Part shown: positions 8,566 through 18,172 of the stretch, piece by piece
How positions within the stretch are numbered: position 1 is the stretch's first letter
Layout: each line of letters begins with the position of its first letter
DNA from: Pseudoduganella danionis
GTDB lineage: Bacteria > Pseudomonadota > Gammaproteobacteria > Burkholderiales > Burkholderiaceae_D
Length of the DNA stretch: 64,000 bases
Reading direction: 5' to 3'
NCBI RefSeq assembly: GCF_009720775.1
Contig: NZ_WNKW01000002.1
Span: 1 to 64,000 of the forward strand
The notes under the pieces: generated by a model
What the model saw: only the letters and a program-made list of their open reading frames with translations
Told to the model about the DNA's origin: nothing
Database searches by the model: none
Program-made: the position numbers and the translations under genes

Positions 8566-9453
8566 TTAGTCCGGAAGGGTTGGGTTGGGCGTTGCCGCGC
8601 CGGCAGATGCGGGGTTCAGGCGCAGCGAGACATCGCCCGATAGCACTTCGACCCGGCCCGCCGATGTATCGAGCAGCAGGCGGCCGATGGCGTCCACGCC
8701 AGCCGCGCGGCCCTGCTGCAGCACTTGATCATGGTCGAGGATGACGACTTCGCGCCCGTGCCACGCATGCAGCGCATTCCAGCGTTCGCAGAACGGAGCA
8801 AAGCCGGTATCGTCGAATTCGGCCAGCACGGCGGCCAACCGGCTAAGCAGGGCGGCCACCAGCTGCTGGCGCGGCATCTGCGCCAGCCATGGCGCTGCGG
8901 CCACGCTGCGGCCTATCTGTGCTTCCAGCTGGTCCGGCATCAGCAGATTCAGACCGACCCCGATCACGGCCCAGATGGCGCCGTCCGTATCGCGTTTGGC
9001 GGTCTGGCTTTCCACCAGTATGCCGGCCAGCTTGGCGCCGTCGCGCAGCAGGTCGTTGGGCCATTTGATCTGGACGGGCACGCCCAGGCTGCCCAGCGTT
9101 TCGGCCAGCGCCACGCCGACGGCCATGGGCAGGCCGGACATGCGGTGCAACGGCCCCTTGAAGCGCCACGCCAGCGAGAACATCAGCGCTGCGCCGGGCG
9201 CGGATAGCCAGCTACGGCCGGCACGGCCCCGTCCTGCAGTCTGCTGGTGGGCGATCAGCAGGGTAGGGCCGGCCAGCGTGTCGATGCGGGCCAGCAGATC
9301 GGCATTGGTGGAGCCGGTCTGCCCGACGATTTCGATGGCGACGTGGCTGGCACTGCTGGCGCAGGCGGCGCTGATGGCTGCGGCGTCCTGCTGTCCGAGT
9401 GCGGCGGCCGTCGTTGTTGTCTGCGCTGCCGGTGGAGTATGTGGCCGCGTCAT
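8566..9453 (-). CDS. birA: Biotin--[acetyl-CoA carboxylase] ligase
   Basis: Activates biotin to biotinyl-AMP and attaches it to the biotin carboxyl carrier protein. The 295-residue protein shows the biotinyl-AMP loop TAGRGRAGRSWLS, the dimer and substrate block IKWPNDLL, and KLAGILVESQ. No N-terminal winged-helix DNA-binding domain is present, so it should not act as a biotin-operon repressor. About 35 residues precede the catalytic domain, rich in Ala and Thr. The ATG overlaps the stop of the upstream dehydrogenase gene (ATGA). Confidence 0.94.
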   Translation of the reverse strand: MTRPHTPPAAQTTTTAAALGQQDAAAISAACASSASHVAIEIVGQTGSTNADLLARIDTLAGPTLLIAHQQTAGRGRAGRSWLSAPGAALMFSLAWRFKGPLHRMSGLPMAVGVALAETLGSLGVPVQIKWPNDLLRDGAKLAGILVESQTAKRDTDGAIWAVIGVGLNLLMPDQLEAQIGRSVAAAPWLAQMPRQQLVAALLSRLAAVLAEFDDTGFAPFCERWNALHAWHGREVVILDHDQVLQQGRAAGVDAIGRLLLDTSAGRVEVLSGDVSLRLNPASAGAATPNPTLPD

Positions 9454-10244
9454 GCCTCACCCTTGCGCGGCTTGTGCGGCGCGTTGCCGAAGGCCAGATC
9501 GTACAGCCAGTTGGGCAGCATACGCAGCAGCTTGGCGACGATGCCCATCTGCCACGGGATCACCCGGTAGCTGCTGCCGTGCGCGATGGTCTGCACGGCC
9601 TTGCGGGCGAACTGCTGCACCGGCATCAAGAAGGGCATGGGGTAGGGATTTATCTGCGTCATCGGCGTATCGATGTAGCCGGGGCAGATGGTGACCACGC
9701 GGATAGCGTGCCGCTTGAGTTCGAGTCGCAGCGATTCGCAGTAACTGATCACGGCCGCTTTGGAAGCGCTATAGGCTTCCGCACCGGGCAGACCACGGAT
9801 GCCGGCCACACTGCCGATGCCGACCAGCCGCGCTGCTGTGCCCTGTGCCTTCATGGCCGGGATGAAGGGCGCAAATGTGGCAGCCGTGGCCACCACATTG
9901 GTGGCGATGACGGCTTCGAATACGGGGATGTCTTCGGAAAATTCAGTCAGCGTGCCGACCGAGATGCCGGCATTCGCTACCACTACATCGATGCCGCCCG
10001 CATGGGTCAGGAAATCTTGCGCGGCTGCCGCAATGGCCGCATGGTCGCGCACATCGACCGCATAGGCGCGATGCCGTTCGGGATGGGGCAGGCTGGCGAT
10101 CAATTGGTCCAGTACGGCGCTGCGGCGCGCCAGCAGGCCTAAAGTGGCACCCTGTGCCGCATATTCGGCAGCCAGTGCCGCGCCTATGCCGCTGGAAGCG
10201 CCGGTGATGAAAACCCGATCAGGCGCGGCGCCCCGTATCGACAT
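9450..10244 (-). CDS. Short-chain dehydrogenase/reductase (SDR family)
   Basis: A classical SDR of 264 residues with the cofactor motif TGASSGIG near residue 15, NAG (NAGIS) and the catalytic Y-S-A-S-K (EAYSASKAAV). The ATG at 10244 is chosen because the Rossmann motif begins about 13 residues later and the dsbA stop ends 2 bases upstream. A longer in-frame reading into dsbA gives an unrelated basic sequence. The SDR fold predicts NAD(P)-dependent oxidoreduction; the substrate cannot be told. It overlaps birA at its 3' end. Confidence 0.88.
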   Translation of the reverse strand: MSIRGAAPDRVFITGASSGIGAALAAEYAAQGATLGLLARRSAVLDQLIASLPHPERHRAYAVDVRDHAAIAAAAQDFLTHAGGIDVVVANAGISVGTLTEFSEDIPVFEAVIATNVVATAATFAPFIPAMKAQGTAARLVGIGSVAGIRGLPGAEAYSASKAAVISYCESLRLELKRHAIRVVTICPGYIDTPMTQINPYPMPFLMPVQQFARKAVQTIAHGSSYRVIPWQMGIVAKLLRMLPNWLYDLAFGNAPHKPRKGEA

Positions 10245-10246
10245 GC

Positions 10247-10918
10247 TTATTTCTTTTCCGCTTTGGCCTTGGCGACCAGGATATCCATCACCTGCAGCGC
10301 CTGGGCGTGCAGCTGGGCTTCCGAGCTGGCGCTCTTGCTGCCTTCGTTGGCCATGGTAGGCGAGGTGATGTACTTGCCGTCGATGGCGATCAGCGGCCAC
10401 GAGTCCACCGTGTAGGCATCCATCATGGCGCTGGCGCGGCGCACGCTGCCGGCCACGCCGAAGCCGCGATAGGTATCGATGAACTTCTGCTTGTCGATGC
10501 CCTGCTTGGCGATGAAGTCGAACACCATCTCGTCGCGGTTCATACGGTTATGGTTGACGTGCATCTCCTGGAAGATCTTGCTGTGCATGGCGTCGTTCAT
10601 CAGACCCATGGCGATCAGGGTGAAGTACATTTTCTGCTGTGGCAAATCGTTGCCCTGACGGGAAATGTGCATGCGCTTGAAGACAATGTTGTCGCCCTGT
10701 TTTTTCACCCAAGCCGTCAGGTCGGGATCGAAAGCATGGCAGTGCGGGCAGGCGTAATCGAAGAACTCCAGCACTTCGACTTTCTTGCCTGCTTCAACGG
10801 GCTGCTGCTGCGCCAGCGTGCGGTATTCCACGCCGTTCTTCGGATCGGCCGGCGTAGCACTCGCCATGGCGACTACACCCAGCATCAAAGCACCTGCCAG
10901 CCATTTCATGAAACGCAT
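10247..10918 (-). CDS. dsbA: Thiol:disulfide interchange protein DsbA
   Basis: A periplasmic disulfide oxidase of 223 residues. The signal peptide is about residues 1-22 (MRFMKWLAGALMLGVVAMASA). A thioredoxin fold carries the active site C57-P-H-C60 in EFFDYACPHCHAF, the DsbA signature dipeptide. The cis-proline region is near SWPLIAIDGKY. It introduces disulfides into exported proteins and is reoxidised by DsbB, which is not in the window. It follows the argS-SPOR pair, an arrangement seen in other Burkholderiales. Confidence 0.95.
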   Translation of the reverse strand: MRFMKWLAGALMLGVVAMASATPADPKNGVEYRTLAQQQPVEAGKKVEVLEFFDYACPHCHAFDPDLTAWVKKQGDNIVFKRMHISRQGNDLPQQKMYFTLIAMGLMNDAMHSKIFQEMHVNHNRMNRDEMVFDFIAKQGIDKQKFIDTYRGFGVAGSVRRASAMMDAYTVDSWPLIAIDGKYITSPTMANEGSKSASSEAQLHAQALQVMDILVAKAKAEKK

Positions 10919-10968
10919 AGAACTACTCCTGATACAAGAAGGTTGAATTCCGACCGACTGAGATGGTT

Positions 10969-11676
10969 TTATTTCTGGTTGCGCACCACGGCTACATCGA
11001 TGCCGTTTTCCGACAGCTTGCTACGCACCTTGTTCATGGCTTCCACCTGATTGAAGGGGCCCATGCGTACGCGGTGCAGCACGCCGTTATCGGTCGCACG
11101 GTCCGACACATTGGCTTCAAAGCCCAGCAGGGCCAGCTTGGCGCGCGCACTCTCGGCATCGCTGACTTCGCGGAAGGCGCCGATCTGCAGATAGTAGATG
11201 TATTTTTCATCGCCGCTGTCGGCTGCCACTTTGGCTGCTGGCACAGGGGCGACATTGGCAGCGGCTGGCGTAGTAGCCGGCTTGCTCTTGTCGACCACAG
11301 GTGCCTGTGCGGGTGCTGGCGCCGCAGGGGCAGCCGGCGTCACAGCGCCTTGGATCTTGTCGACCACCGACTGCAGCGGATCGGCCGCCGGTGCTTTTGG
11401 TGCATCTTTGGAGAAGTCGCGCGCCGCTTCACGGGCCGCCTCCTTGTTGCCATACATAGGCTTGTTCGGATCGGCCGTCTGTCCCGCCGTCGGTTCCGCC
11501 GTCTTGCTGCTGCGGCCCTTGTCGGTGAACGGGGTAGCACCCTTGTTGATGACGAGTGCCACCACCACGGCGATCGACAGGCCGATGACCAGCCCGATGA
11601 CGATGCCGATGATGGTATTGCCGCGCTGACGCGAGAGGGCAGGAAGACGGGAGCGGAAAGTCATGGTGCGGGACAT
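10969..11676 (-). CDS. FtsN-like SPOR-domain membrane protein
   Basis: A bitopic protein of 235 residues: a basic cytoplasmic start (MSRTMTFRSRLPALSRQR), one membrane helix (about 22-44, IIGIVIGLVIGLSIAVVVALVI), a long Pro/Ala/Lys-rich periplasmic linker, and a C-terminal SPOR domain (about 160-235, YYLQIGAFREVSDAESARAKLALLG). This is the layout of FtsN, which activates septal peptidoglycan synthesis, but sequence outside SPOR is not diagnostic. It lies 9 bases after argS, the usual betaproteobacterial position for this protein. Confidence 0.82.
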   Translation of the reverse strand: MSRTMTFRSRLPALSRQRGNTIIGIVIGLVIGLSIAVVVALVINKGATPFTDKGRSSKTAEPTAGQTADPNKPMYGNKEAAREAARDFSKDAPKAPAADPLQSVVDKIQGAVTPAAPAAPAPAQAPVVDKSKPATTPAAANVAPVPAAKVAADSGDEKYIYYLQIGAFREVSDAESARAKLALLGFEANVSDRATDNGVLHRVRMGPFNQVEAMNKVRSKLSENGIDVAVVRNQK

Positions 11677-11685
11677 CCTCGGTAA

Positions 11686-13401
11686 TTACATCTTGTTCGG
11701 TGCCGAAACACCGATCAGTGCCAGACCATTGCGCAGCACCTGGCGGGTGGCCACCATCAGTGCGATACGGGCCGCTTTCAGCGCTTCGTCTTCCACCAGC
11801 ACGCGCTCGGCGAAGTAGAAGCTGTGCAGATTGGCGGCCAGATCGCGCAGGTAGAAGGCGATCTGGTGCGGGCCCAGTTCGGCCTGGGCACGCGCTAGCG
11901 TTTCCGGATAGGCGGCCAGAGTCGCCAGCAGGGCGGCTTCGGTCGGTGCCGTCAGCGGCGACAGGTCGACATTGGCCAGATCTGCTTCGTTGCCGGTCCA
12001 TTGTTCCAGCATGCGGCAGATACGGGCGTGCGCGTACTGCACGTAATAGACCGGATTTTCGTCCGAAGTTTTCAGCGCGACATCGACGTCGAACACGAAC
12101 TCGGTATCGGCTTTACGCGAGATCAGGAAGAAGCGCACGGCGTCGCGGCCTTTGGCGATATCGCCGCCGCCCGACCAATCGATCAGATCGCGCACGGTAA
12201 CGTAGGAACCGGCACGCTTGGAAATCTTGACTTCCTCGCCGCCCTTCATCACGGTGACCATCTTGTGCAGCACGTAGTCAGGGTAGCCTTGCGGTATGCC
12301 CACGTTGACGGCCTGCAGGCCGGCGCGCACACGGGCGATGGTGCCGTGGTGGTCGGAGCCCTGCACGTTGATGGCCTGGGTAAAGCCGCGCTGGAATTTG
12401 ACGATGTGGTAGGCCACGTCCGGCACGAAGTAGGTGTAAGTGCCATCCTTCTTGCGCATCACGCGGTTCTTGTCGTCGCCGTAGTCTTCGGTTTTCAGCC
12501 ACAGCGCGCCTTCTTCTTCGTAGGTCTTGCCGGACTTGTTGAGCATGTCCACGGCGGCATCGACCTTGCCGTCCGAGTACAGCGAGGATTCGAGGTAGTA
12601 GTTATCGAACTTCACGCCGAAGGCCTGCAGGTCGATATCCTGCTCGTTACGCAGATAGGTAACGGCGAACTGGCGGATCGATTCGATATCTTCTACCTCG
12701 CCGGAAGCTGTCGCAGGTGCGCCGTCGGAAGCGGAAACCGTCTTTTTGAGTTTGAAGTCTTCGGCGATATCGGCGATGTAGTCGCCGTTGTAGGCCGATT
12801 CCGGCCATGCCGCGTCGCCCGGTTTGTAGCCGCGCAGACGCGCCTGCACGGAATTGGCCAGCGTCTGGATCTGTACACCGGCGTCGTTGTAGTAGAACTC
12901 GCGGGTGACATCGTAGCCCTGCGACTGGAACAGCGAGGACAGCGCATCGCCCAGCGCAGCCTGACGGCCGTGGCCTACGTGCAGCGGACCGGTCGGGTTG
13001 GCCGAAACGAATTCGATGATGACTTTTTTACCGGCACCAGCACTCGCGCTGCCGAAAGCGGCGCCCTGTGCCAGCACGGCTTTGACCACGGCCTGCTTGG
13101 CTGCCGCACTCACGCGCAGGTTGATGAAGCCTGGGCCGGCGATATCGGCCGATTCCACCAGACCCTGGGCAGCCGGATTGGCCAGCAGCGCGTCCACCAC
13201 CTTGGTGGCCAGCTCGCGCGGGTTCATTTTTAGCTGTTTGGCCAGCTGCATGGCGATATTGCAGGCGACGTCGCCGTGCGAAGGATCGCGCGGGCGTTCC
13301 AGTACGACGTTGGCCACCACTTCGGTGCCGGCCAGCAGAGGGGCCAGAGCGGACTGGAACAGGGCGGAGATATCTTGTTTTTGTTGGGCGAGCATGGTCA
13401 A
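11686..13401 (-). CDS. argS: Arginyl-tRNA synthetase
   Basis: A class I aminoacyl-tRNA synthetase of 571 residues that charges tRNA-Arg. The N-terminal Add1 domain is about residues 1-110. The HIGH-like motif is H-V-G-H in [19 protein letters not shown]. The KMSKS position is occupied by [10 protein letters not shown], followed by the C-terminal DALR anticodon-binding domain. It heads the seven-gene minus-strand run down to 7062. Its upstream region carries a TATAAT on the minus strand (13488-13493) and a GC-rich stem-loop. Confidence 0.97.
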   Translation of the reverse strand: MTMLAQQKQDISALFQSALAPLLAGTEVVANVVLERPRDPSHGDVACNIAMQLAKQLKMNPRELATKVVDALLANPAAQGLVESADIAGPGFINLRVSAAAKQAVVKAVLAQGAAFGSASAGAGKKVIIEFVSANPTGPLHVGHGRQAALGDALSSLFQSQGYDVTREFYYNDAGVQIQTLANSVQARLRGYKPGDAAWPESAYNGDYIADIAEDFKLKKTVSASDGAPATASGEVEDIESIRQFAVTYLRNEQDIDLQAFGVKFDNYYLESSLYSDGKVDAAVDMLNKSGKTYEEEGALWLKTEDYGDDKNRVMRKKDGTYTYFVPDVAYHIVKFQRGFTQAINVQGSDHHGTIARVRAGLQAVNVGIPQGYPDYVLHKMVTVMKGGEEVKISKRAGSYVTVRDLIDWSGGGDIAKGRDAVRFFLISRKADTEFVFDVDVALKTSDENPVYYVQYAHARICRMLEQWTGNEADLANVDLSPLTAPTEAALLATLAAYPETLARAQAELGPHQIAFYLRDLAANLHSFYFAERVLVEDEALKAARIALMVATRQVLRNGLALIGVSAPNKM

Positions 13402-13453
13402 TGGGGCGGTCTAGCCGCGCAATAGGTCGGGTTGGTCTATCCAGAAGCGAAAA

Positions 13454-13493
13454 CGGCCGGTACGCTGGCACCGGCCAAACAGCGGTAATTATA
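13454..13493 (-). promoter_or_regulatory. Probable argS promoter -10 and 5' leader stem-loop
   Basis: On the minus strand a perfect TATAAT sits at 13493-13488, without a good -35. The predicted transcript would begin near 13481 and meets at once a stem of GGCCGGT with ACCGGCC (13475-13454), followed by GTTTTCGCTT. It could be a leader structure affecting argS expression or a chance GC-rich hairpin. The rest of the 279-base gap between argS and rsmB shows only a weak TATACT at 13594-13599 on the plus strand, possibly for rsmB. Confidence 0.4.
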
Positions 13494-13680
13494 CTGGTTT
13501 GCTGTCGGCCGGTCACCGCAGCGGACGCGGCCTGGCGGCGTGGCGCGGCGCGCTTCATGCCGCAACGGCATCGCCACGGCAGAGTCACTACTGTATACTG
13601 CGCGATTACTTGGCGTTTAGTGTGTGATAGCTGCCCCGGACCCGCAGCCACGCTGGTGCCACCCACTCTGGAATTAGCAT

Positions 13681-15258
13681 ATGAACAAGCGTCCGACGCT
13701 CTCTCTGAAGACCTCCGCCAAGGCGCCAGCCAAGGCACCCGCCAAGGCCGTAGCCAAGGCGCCAGCCCGCGGGCCGGCCAGGGAGTCAGCCCGAGGACCT
13801 GCCCAAACGCCAGCCCAGGCACCATCCCAGGCACCAGCCAGGACCGCCGCACCGGTCCGGGCCCCGGCTCAGGAGCGCGCGCCGCGTCCAGCTCAAGAAC
13901 GACCTGCTGCGCTGCGTGCCAGCCATGCGCGCGAGTTCAAACCGGCCTTGCAGACCAGCTTCCAGACTTCGTTGAAAGGCGATTCGCTGGCATACAGCCT
14001 GCTGGGCGCAGCACAGGCCGTGGCGCTGGTACGTACCGGCACCAATCTGCCGCAGGCGCTGGCCCAGCTGTGGGCGCGCAGCGAGACCAGTCCGCAGGCG
14101 CGTGGCGCCATGCAGGATATTGCCTATCGCTGCATGCGCCAGCTCGGCCAGAGCGAAGCCCTGATCGCCCAGTTGGCGCCGAAAGCGCCCGATGCGCTGG
14201 TGGCGGCCTTGCTGGCCTGCGCGCTGGCCCTGATGACGGCGCCCGATGCAGTAGCACCGTACGAAGAATTCACCGTGGTCAACCAGACCGTGACGGCGGC
14301 CGAAGCCCACCCCGACACGGCGCGCGCCAAAGCCATGGTCAACGCCGTGCTGCGCCGCTTCCAGCGCGAACGCGCGGCCCTGCTGGAGACTGCGCTGCTG
14401 CAGCCAGTGGCGCAGTGGAATTACCCGCAATGGTGGATAGATGCGGCCCGCACGGCCTGGCCGCGCGACTGGCAGGCCATCCTCCAGGCCGGCAATGGCG
14501 CGCCGCCGCTGACGCTGCGCATCAATGCCCGTAAAACCAGCATGGAGCAGTATCTGCAGCGCCTGCAGCAAGCCGGCATGGCGGCCAGCGCTATCGGCCC
14601 GTATGCCGTGCGGCTGGAAAAACCCGTGGGCGTGCATCTGATCCCCGGTTTTGCCGAGGGCGTGGTGTCGGTACAGGATGCCGGCGCCCAGCTGGCCGCG
14701 CCCCTGCTCGATGTGCAGGACGGCATGCGCGTGCTCGACGCGTGCGCGGCGCCGGGCGGCAAAACCTGCCACATACTGGAACTGGCTGATGCCCAAGTGA
14801 CCGCACTCGATGCCGATCCCAAGCGGCTGGCGCGCGTAGGCGAGAACCTCGAACGGCTGCAGCTGCAAGCCACCTTGCGCACGGCCGATGCCCAGAGCGC
14901 AGCCTGGTGGGATGGCCAGCAGTTCGACCGCATACTGGCCGATGTGCCGTGCACGGCCTCCGGCATCGTACGGCGCCACCCCGATATCCGCTGGCTGCGG
15001 CGCAAGGGCGACACGCTCCAACTAGCAACACTTTCCGCCAAAATCCTCGACAACCTTTGGCAGATGCTGGCACCGGGTGGTAAATTGCTATTCGTGACCT
15101 GTTCGCTCTGGCCACAGGAATCCGAGGCGCAGGCCGCGGCATTCGCAGTACGGCATCAGGCTGTGCGGCTCGATGCCCCCGGCCAGCTGCTGCCGGGTGG
15201 CGTAGCGGGACAGGATCAAGATGGCTTGTTCTACGCCCTGTTCCAGAAAAATGCGTAG
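13681..15258 (+). CDS. rsmB: 16S rRNA (cytosine-967-C5)-methyltransferase RsmB with long N-terminal extension
   Basis: Methylates C967 of 16S rRNA using S-adenosylmethionine. It has a NusB-like RNA-binding domain (about 100-240) and a Rossmann methyltransferase domain. The SAM motif DACAAPGGKT starts at D353. Catalytic cysteines are C424 (DVPCTASG) and C474 (FVTCSLW), 50 residues apart as in E. coli (C325/C375). At 525 residues it is about 95 longer than usual because residues 10-80 form an Ala/Pro/Lys/Arg-rich repeat. The ATG at 13681 has only a weak GGA upstream; a later non-ATG start cannot be excluded. DUF4390 and the NtrY kinase follow. Confidence 0.92.
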   Translation: MNKRPTLSLKTSAKAPAKAPAKAVAKAPARGPARESARGPAQTPAQAPSQAPARTAAPVRAPAQERAPRPAQERPAALRASHAREFKPALQTSFQTSLKGDSLAYSLLGAAQAVALVRTGTNLPQALAQLWARSETSPQARGAMQDIAYRCMRQLGQSEALIAQLAPKAPDALVAALLACALALMTAPDAVAPYEEFTVVNQTVTAAEAHPDTARAKAMVNAVLRRFQRERAALLETALLQPVAQWNYPQWWIDAARTAWPRDWQAILQAGNGAPPLTLRINARKTSMEQYLQRLQQAGMAASAIGPYAVRLEKPVGVHLIPGFAEGVVSVQDAGAQLAAPLLDVQDGMRVLDACAAPGGKTCHILELADAQVTALDADPKRLARVGENLERLQLQATLRTADAQSAAWWDGQQFDRILADVPCTASGIVRRHPDIRWLRRKGDTLQLATLSAKILDNLWQMLAPGGKLLFVTCSLWPQESEAQAAAFAVRHQAVRLDAPGQLLPGGVAGQDQDGLFYALFQKNA

Positions 15259-15874
15259 TATTAGCTCCCTTTGCCCGCAGCAACCAAGTACCGGCCCTGA
15301 CGTGACACGACGAGTTTTTCGCCTGCTGATCGCCCAACTCCTGCTGATACTGGCGTGCCTATTGCCGCAGGTGGCACGCGCCGATGGCGTGGAAATCCGC
15401 CGCGCCAGCATCGAGGCGAGCGAAGAAGGCTACCGCCTGAACGCGCGCTATGGTTTCGAACTGAGCAGCGACATGGAAGATACGCTGCAACATGGCGTGT
15501 CGCTGTACTTCACCACGGAAGTGGAATTCACCCGCCCGCGCTGGTACTGGTTCGATGAAAAGGCGATAGTTGCGCGCCAGACCATAGTACTCGGCTATAA
15601 CGTGCTGACGCGCAAATACAGCGTCAACGTGAATGGCAGCCTGAAGCAGAACTATTCGTCCTCGCTGGAAGATGCGCTGCTGTCGATCCGCAACCCCAAC
15701 CGCTGGGTGGTGGCGCCCCGTACAGCCCTCAAAGTGGGCGAGAACTACAACGTCAAGCTGAGCATGGGGCTGGACACCAATTACATCTCCAAGCCTCTCA
15801 AAGTCAGCGCGCTGAATAACAGCGAATGGCGTTTGACCTCGGACAAGAAAATTTTCCAGTACAAGGCGGAGTAA
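15251..15874 (+). CDS. DUF4390 exported protein
   Basis: A 207-residue protein with a basic start and a hydrophobic signal or anchor (about residues 18-36, VFRLLIAQLLLILACLLPQVARA). A beta-rich domain follows (VEIRRASIEASEEGYRLNARYGFELSS). The family sits between rsmB and the ntrY kinase gene in many betaproteobacteria, but its role is unknown to me. The ATG at 15251 overlaps the end of rsmB by 8 bases. The stop is directly followed by the GTG of the kinase gene, so the three are likely co-translated. Confidence 0.78.
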   Translation: MRSISSLCPQQPSTGPDVTRRVFRLLIAQLLLILACLLPQVARADGVEIRRASIEASEEGYRLNARYGFELSSDMEDTLQHGVSLYFTTEVEFTRPRWYWFDEKAIVARQTIVLGYNVLTRKYSVNVNGSLKQNYSSSLEDALLSIRNPNRWVVAPRTALKVGENYNVKLSMGLDTNYISKPLKVSALNNSEWRLTSDKKIFQYKAE

Positions 15875-18172
15875 GTGAATACAGCATTGCGGTATGCATC
15901 CGTCGTTGGCGGCGTGGTTGTCAGCATACTGCTGTTCCTGCTGGCTTCCGCATCCGATAATTCCGGCTTTTTCGACCGCTACTATGGCTGGCTGCTGGGC
16001 CTGAACGCGGCCGTGGCCGTGGCCCTGCTGCTGCTGGTGGCCGTTTCGCTGTTCCGTCTGTACGTACGCTTCCGCACGGGGGCTTTCGGCTCGCGCCTGA
16101 TGACGCGGCTGGTGCTGCTGTTCGCGGCCATAGGCGTGCTGCCGGGGCTGGTCATCTTCTTCGTTTCCATCCAGTTCGTCTCCCATTCGATTGATTCCTG
16201 GTTCAACGTGCCGGTGGAAGAAGCGCTGCAGTCCGGCATCAATCTGGGCCGCGCGGGCCTCGATACCGCGCTCAACGAGCTGCAGGGCACGGCGCGCCGC
16301 ACCGCCGACCAGCTATCGGAACAGCCATTCGGCACGGAGCGGGCCACGCTGGCCTATCTGGTCAAGCAGCAGTACGGTATGCAGAACGCCATCATCGTCG
16401 ATGCGGAAGGGGGGCTGATCATCAGCGCGCGCGCGAATCGTGGCGGCAACCTGAGCGCCGACCTGCCGACCAGCGAAATGATGGCCAAGGCCAAGAGCGA
16501 CGGCCTGTATGGCGCGCCCGAAGGGGGTAACGAACTGCGCAGCAATCTGATCAACGCACCTGGCGGTTCGCGCGACGTGGTGCACCAGCTGCGCCTGCGC
16601 GTGGTGCTGCCGATACCCGAGCGGCCGCAGCCGAACGGCGTGCATCTGGCACCGCGTTATCTGCAGCTGATCCAGCTGGCACCCGAGCAGCTGGCGGCCG
16701 ATGGCGAAACCATACGCAGTGCTTATTCCGATTACAAGGAACGCTTCGTCGCGCGGGTCGGGTTGCGCAAGATGTACATCGTCACGCTGACGCTGACCCT
16801 GCTGCTGGCCGTGTTTGGCGCCATCGCCAGCGCCTTCCTGATTGCCAGCGATCTGGCCCAGCCGCTGCTGCTGCTGGCCGAAGGTACGCGTGCCGTGGCC
16901 GAGGGCGACCTGTCGCCGCGCCCCATCATGACCACCTCCGACGAACTGGGCACGCTGACCCAGTCGTTCAATATCATGACGCGCCAGTTGTTCGATGCGC
17001 GCACCGCAGTCGAGCTGAACCGCACCGCGCTGCAGAACGCCAAGGCCCACCTGGAATCCGTGCTGGCGAATATGTCGGCCGGGGTGATGGTGCTCGATCC
17101 CGAATTCCATCTGGTCAGCTGCAATGACTCGGTGGAGCGCATCCTGCAGCAGTCCGGCTCGGCCATGCTGGGCCAGAAGCTGGACCAGATCGAAGGTCTG
17201 CAGGAATTCGGCGGCGCCATCGTGGCCGCATTTGCGGCCCAGAGCGCCCAGTCGGCCTCGGACCGCACGTTGCAGCGCCTGCACTGGCAGCGCCAGATCG
17301 AAGTGCCGCGCCGCACGGCCAGCCTGGATGATAACGATCAGACCTTGCTGGCGCGCGGTTCGCGTCTGCCCATCGAAGGGGGCGAAAGCGGCTATCTGGT
17401 AGTGTTCGACGATATTTCCGACGTGATTTCGGCGCAGCGTTCGATCGCCTGGGGCGAAGTGGCGCGCCGTCTGGCGCACGAGATCAAGAATCCGCTGACG
17501 CCTATTCAGTTGTCGGCCGAGCGCATGCAGATGAAGCTCGATGGCAAGCTGGCACCGGCCGATAACGAACTGCTCAACAAGGGCACGGCCACCATCGTCA
17601 ATCAGGTAGCGGCCATGAAGCGCATGGTGGACGATTTCCGCGATTACGCCAAAACCCCGCCGGCCCAGCTGGAACCGCTGGACCTGAATGCGCTGATCGA
17701 AGAGATCCTGCACCTGTATCTGGCCGGCGAGGATGACGATATCATCTACCCGCAGCTGACGCCGGGCCTACCGCTGGTGATGGGCGACGCCACGCAACTA
17801 CGTCAAGTGATCCACAATCTGCTGCAGAATTCGCAGGATGCCATGGCCGAACGCCCCGAGGGCGCACCGCCGGCCCACATTGACGTGATCAGCGAAGCGA
17901 TTCATTATCAGGGCGCGGATGGCAGCACCCGTACGGCTGTACGGCTGGCAATCAGCGATAATGGGCCCGGTTTTGCGCCGAAAATCCTGGCGCGGGCCTT
18001 CGAGCCCTATGTCACCTCCAAGGCCAAAGGCACGGGACTGGGGCTGCCTATGGTCAAAAAGATTATCGAAGAACATGGTGGACGGATCGATATTCAGAAC
18101 CATGTCGATAGAAGTGGTGCGTCGGTAGTGATTTTGCTGTTAAAGTTAGCGCCGACGACGCACAATACCTAA
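15875..18172 (+). CDS. ntrY: NtrY-type membrane sensor histidine kinase
   Basis: A 765-residue kinase starting with GTG immediately after the DUF4390 stop. Membrane helices lie at about 7-27, 38-60 and 75-100, with another at about 295-325 bounding a periplasmic sensor region. A HAMP segment (about 325-380), a PAS domain (about 390-510), HisKA with phospho-acceptor H535 (LAHEIKNPLTPIQLSAERM) and HATPase_c (NLLQNSQDAM, DNGPGF, GTGLGLPMVKKIIEEHGG) follow. This is NtrY architecture; NtrY/NtrX pairs are linked to nitrogen and redox/envelope responses. Its partner starts 111 bases downstream, after a tandem repeat. Confidence 0.9.
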   Translation: MNTALRYASVVGGVVVSILLFLLASASDNSGFFDRYYGWLLGLNAAVAVALLLLVAVSLFRLYVRFRTGAFGSRLMTRLVLLFAAIGVLPGLVIFFVSIQFVSHSIDSWFNVPVEEALQSGINLGRAGLDTALNELQGTARRTADQLSEQPFGTERATLAYLVKQQYGMQNAIIVDAEGGLIISARANRGGNLSADLPTSEMMAKAKSDGLYGAPEGGNELRSNLINAPGGSRDVVHQLRLRVVLPIPERPQPNGVHLAPRYLQLIQLAPEQLAADGETIRSAYSDYKERFVARVGLRKMYIVTLTLTLLLAVFGAIASAFLIASDLAQPLLLLAEGTRAVAEGDLSPRPIMTTSDELGTLTQSFNIMTRQLFDARTAVELNRTALQNAKAHLESVLANMSAGVMVLDPEFHLVSCNDSVERILQQSGSAMLGQKLDQIEGLQEFGGAIVAAFAAQSAQSASDRTLQRLHWQRQIEVPRRTASLDDNDQTLLARGSRLPIEGGESGYLVVFDDISDVISAQRSIAWGEVARRLAHEIKNPLTPIQLSAERMQMKLDGKLAPADNELLNKGTATIVNQVAAMKRMVDDFRDYAKTPPAQLEPLDLNALIEEILHLYLAGEDDDIIYPQLTPGLPLVMGDATQLRQVIHNLLQNSQDAMAERPEGAPPAHIDVISEAIHYQGADGSTRTAVRLAISDNGPGFAPKILARAFEPYVTSKAKGTGLGLPMVKKIIEEHGGRIDIQNHVDRSGASVVILLLKLAPTTHNT

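Noticed and set aside
18141..18158. TAAAGTTAGCGCCGAC as a second sigma-28 promoter
   Set aside because: The -35-like and -10-like parts are only 2 bases apart instead of 11, and they lie inside the end of ntrY.
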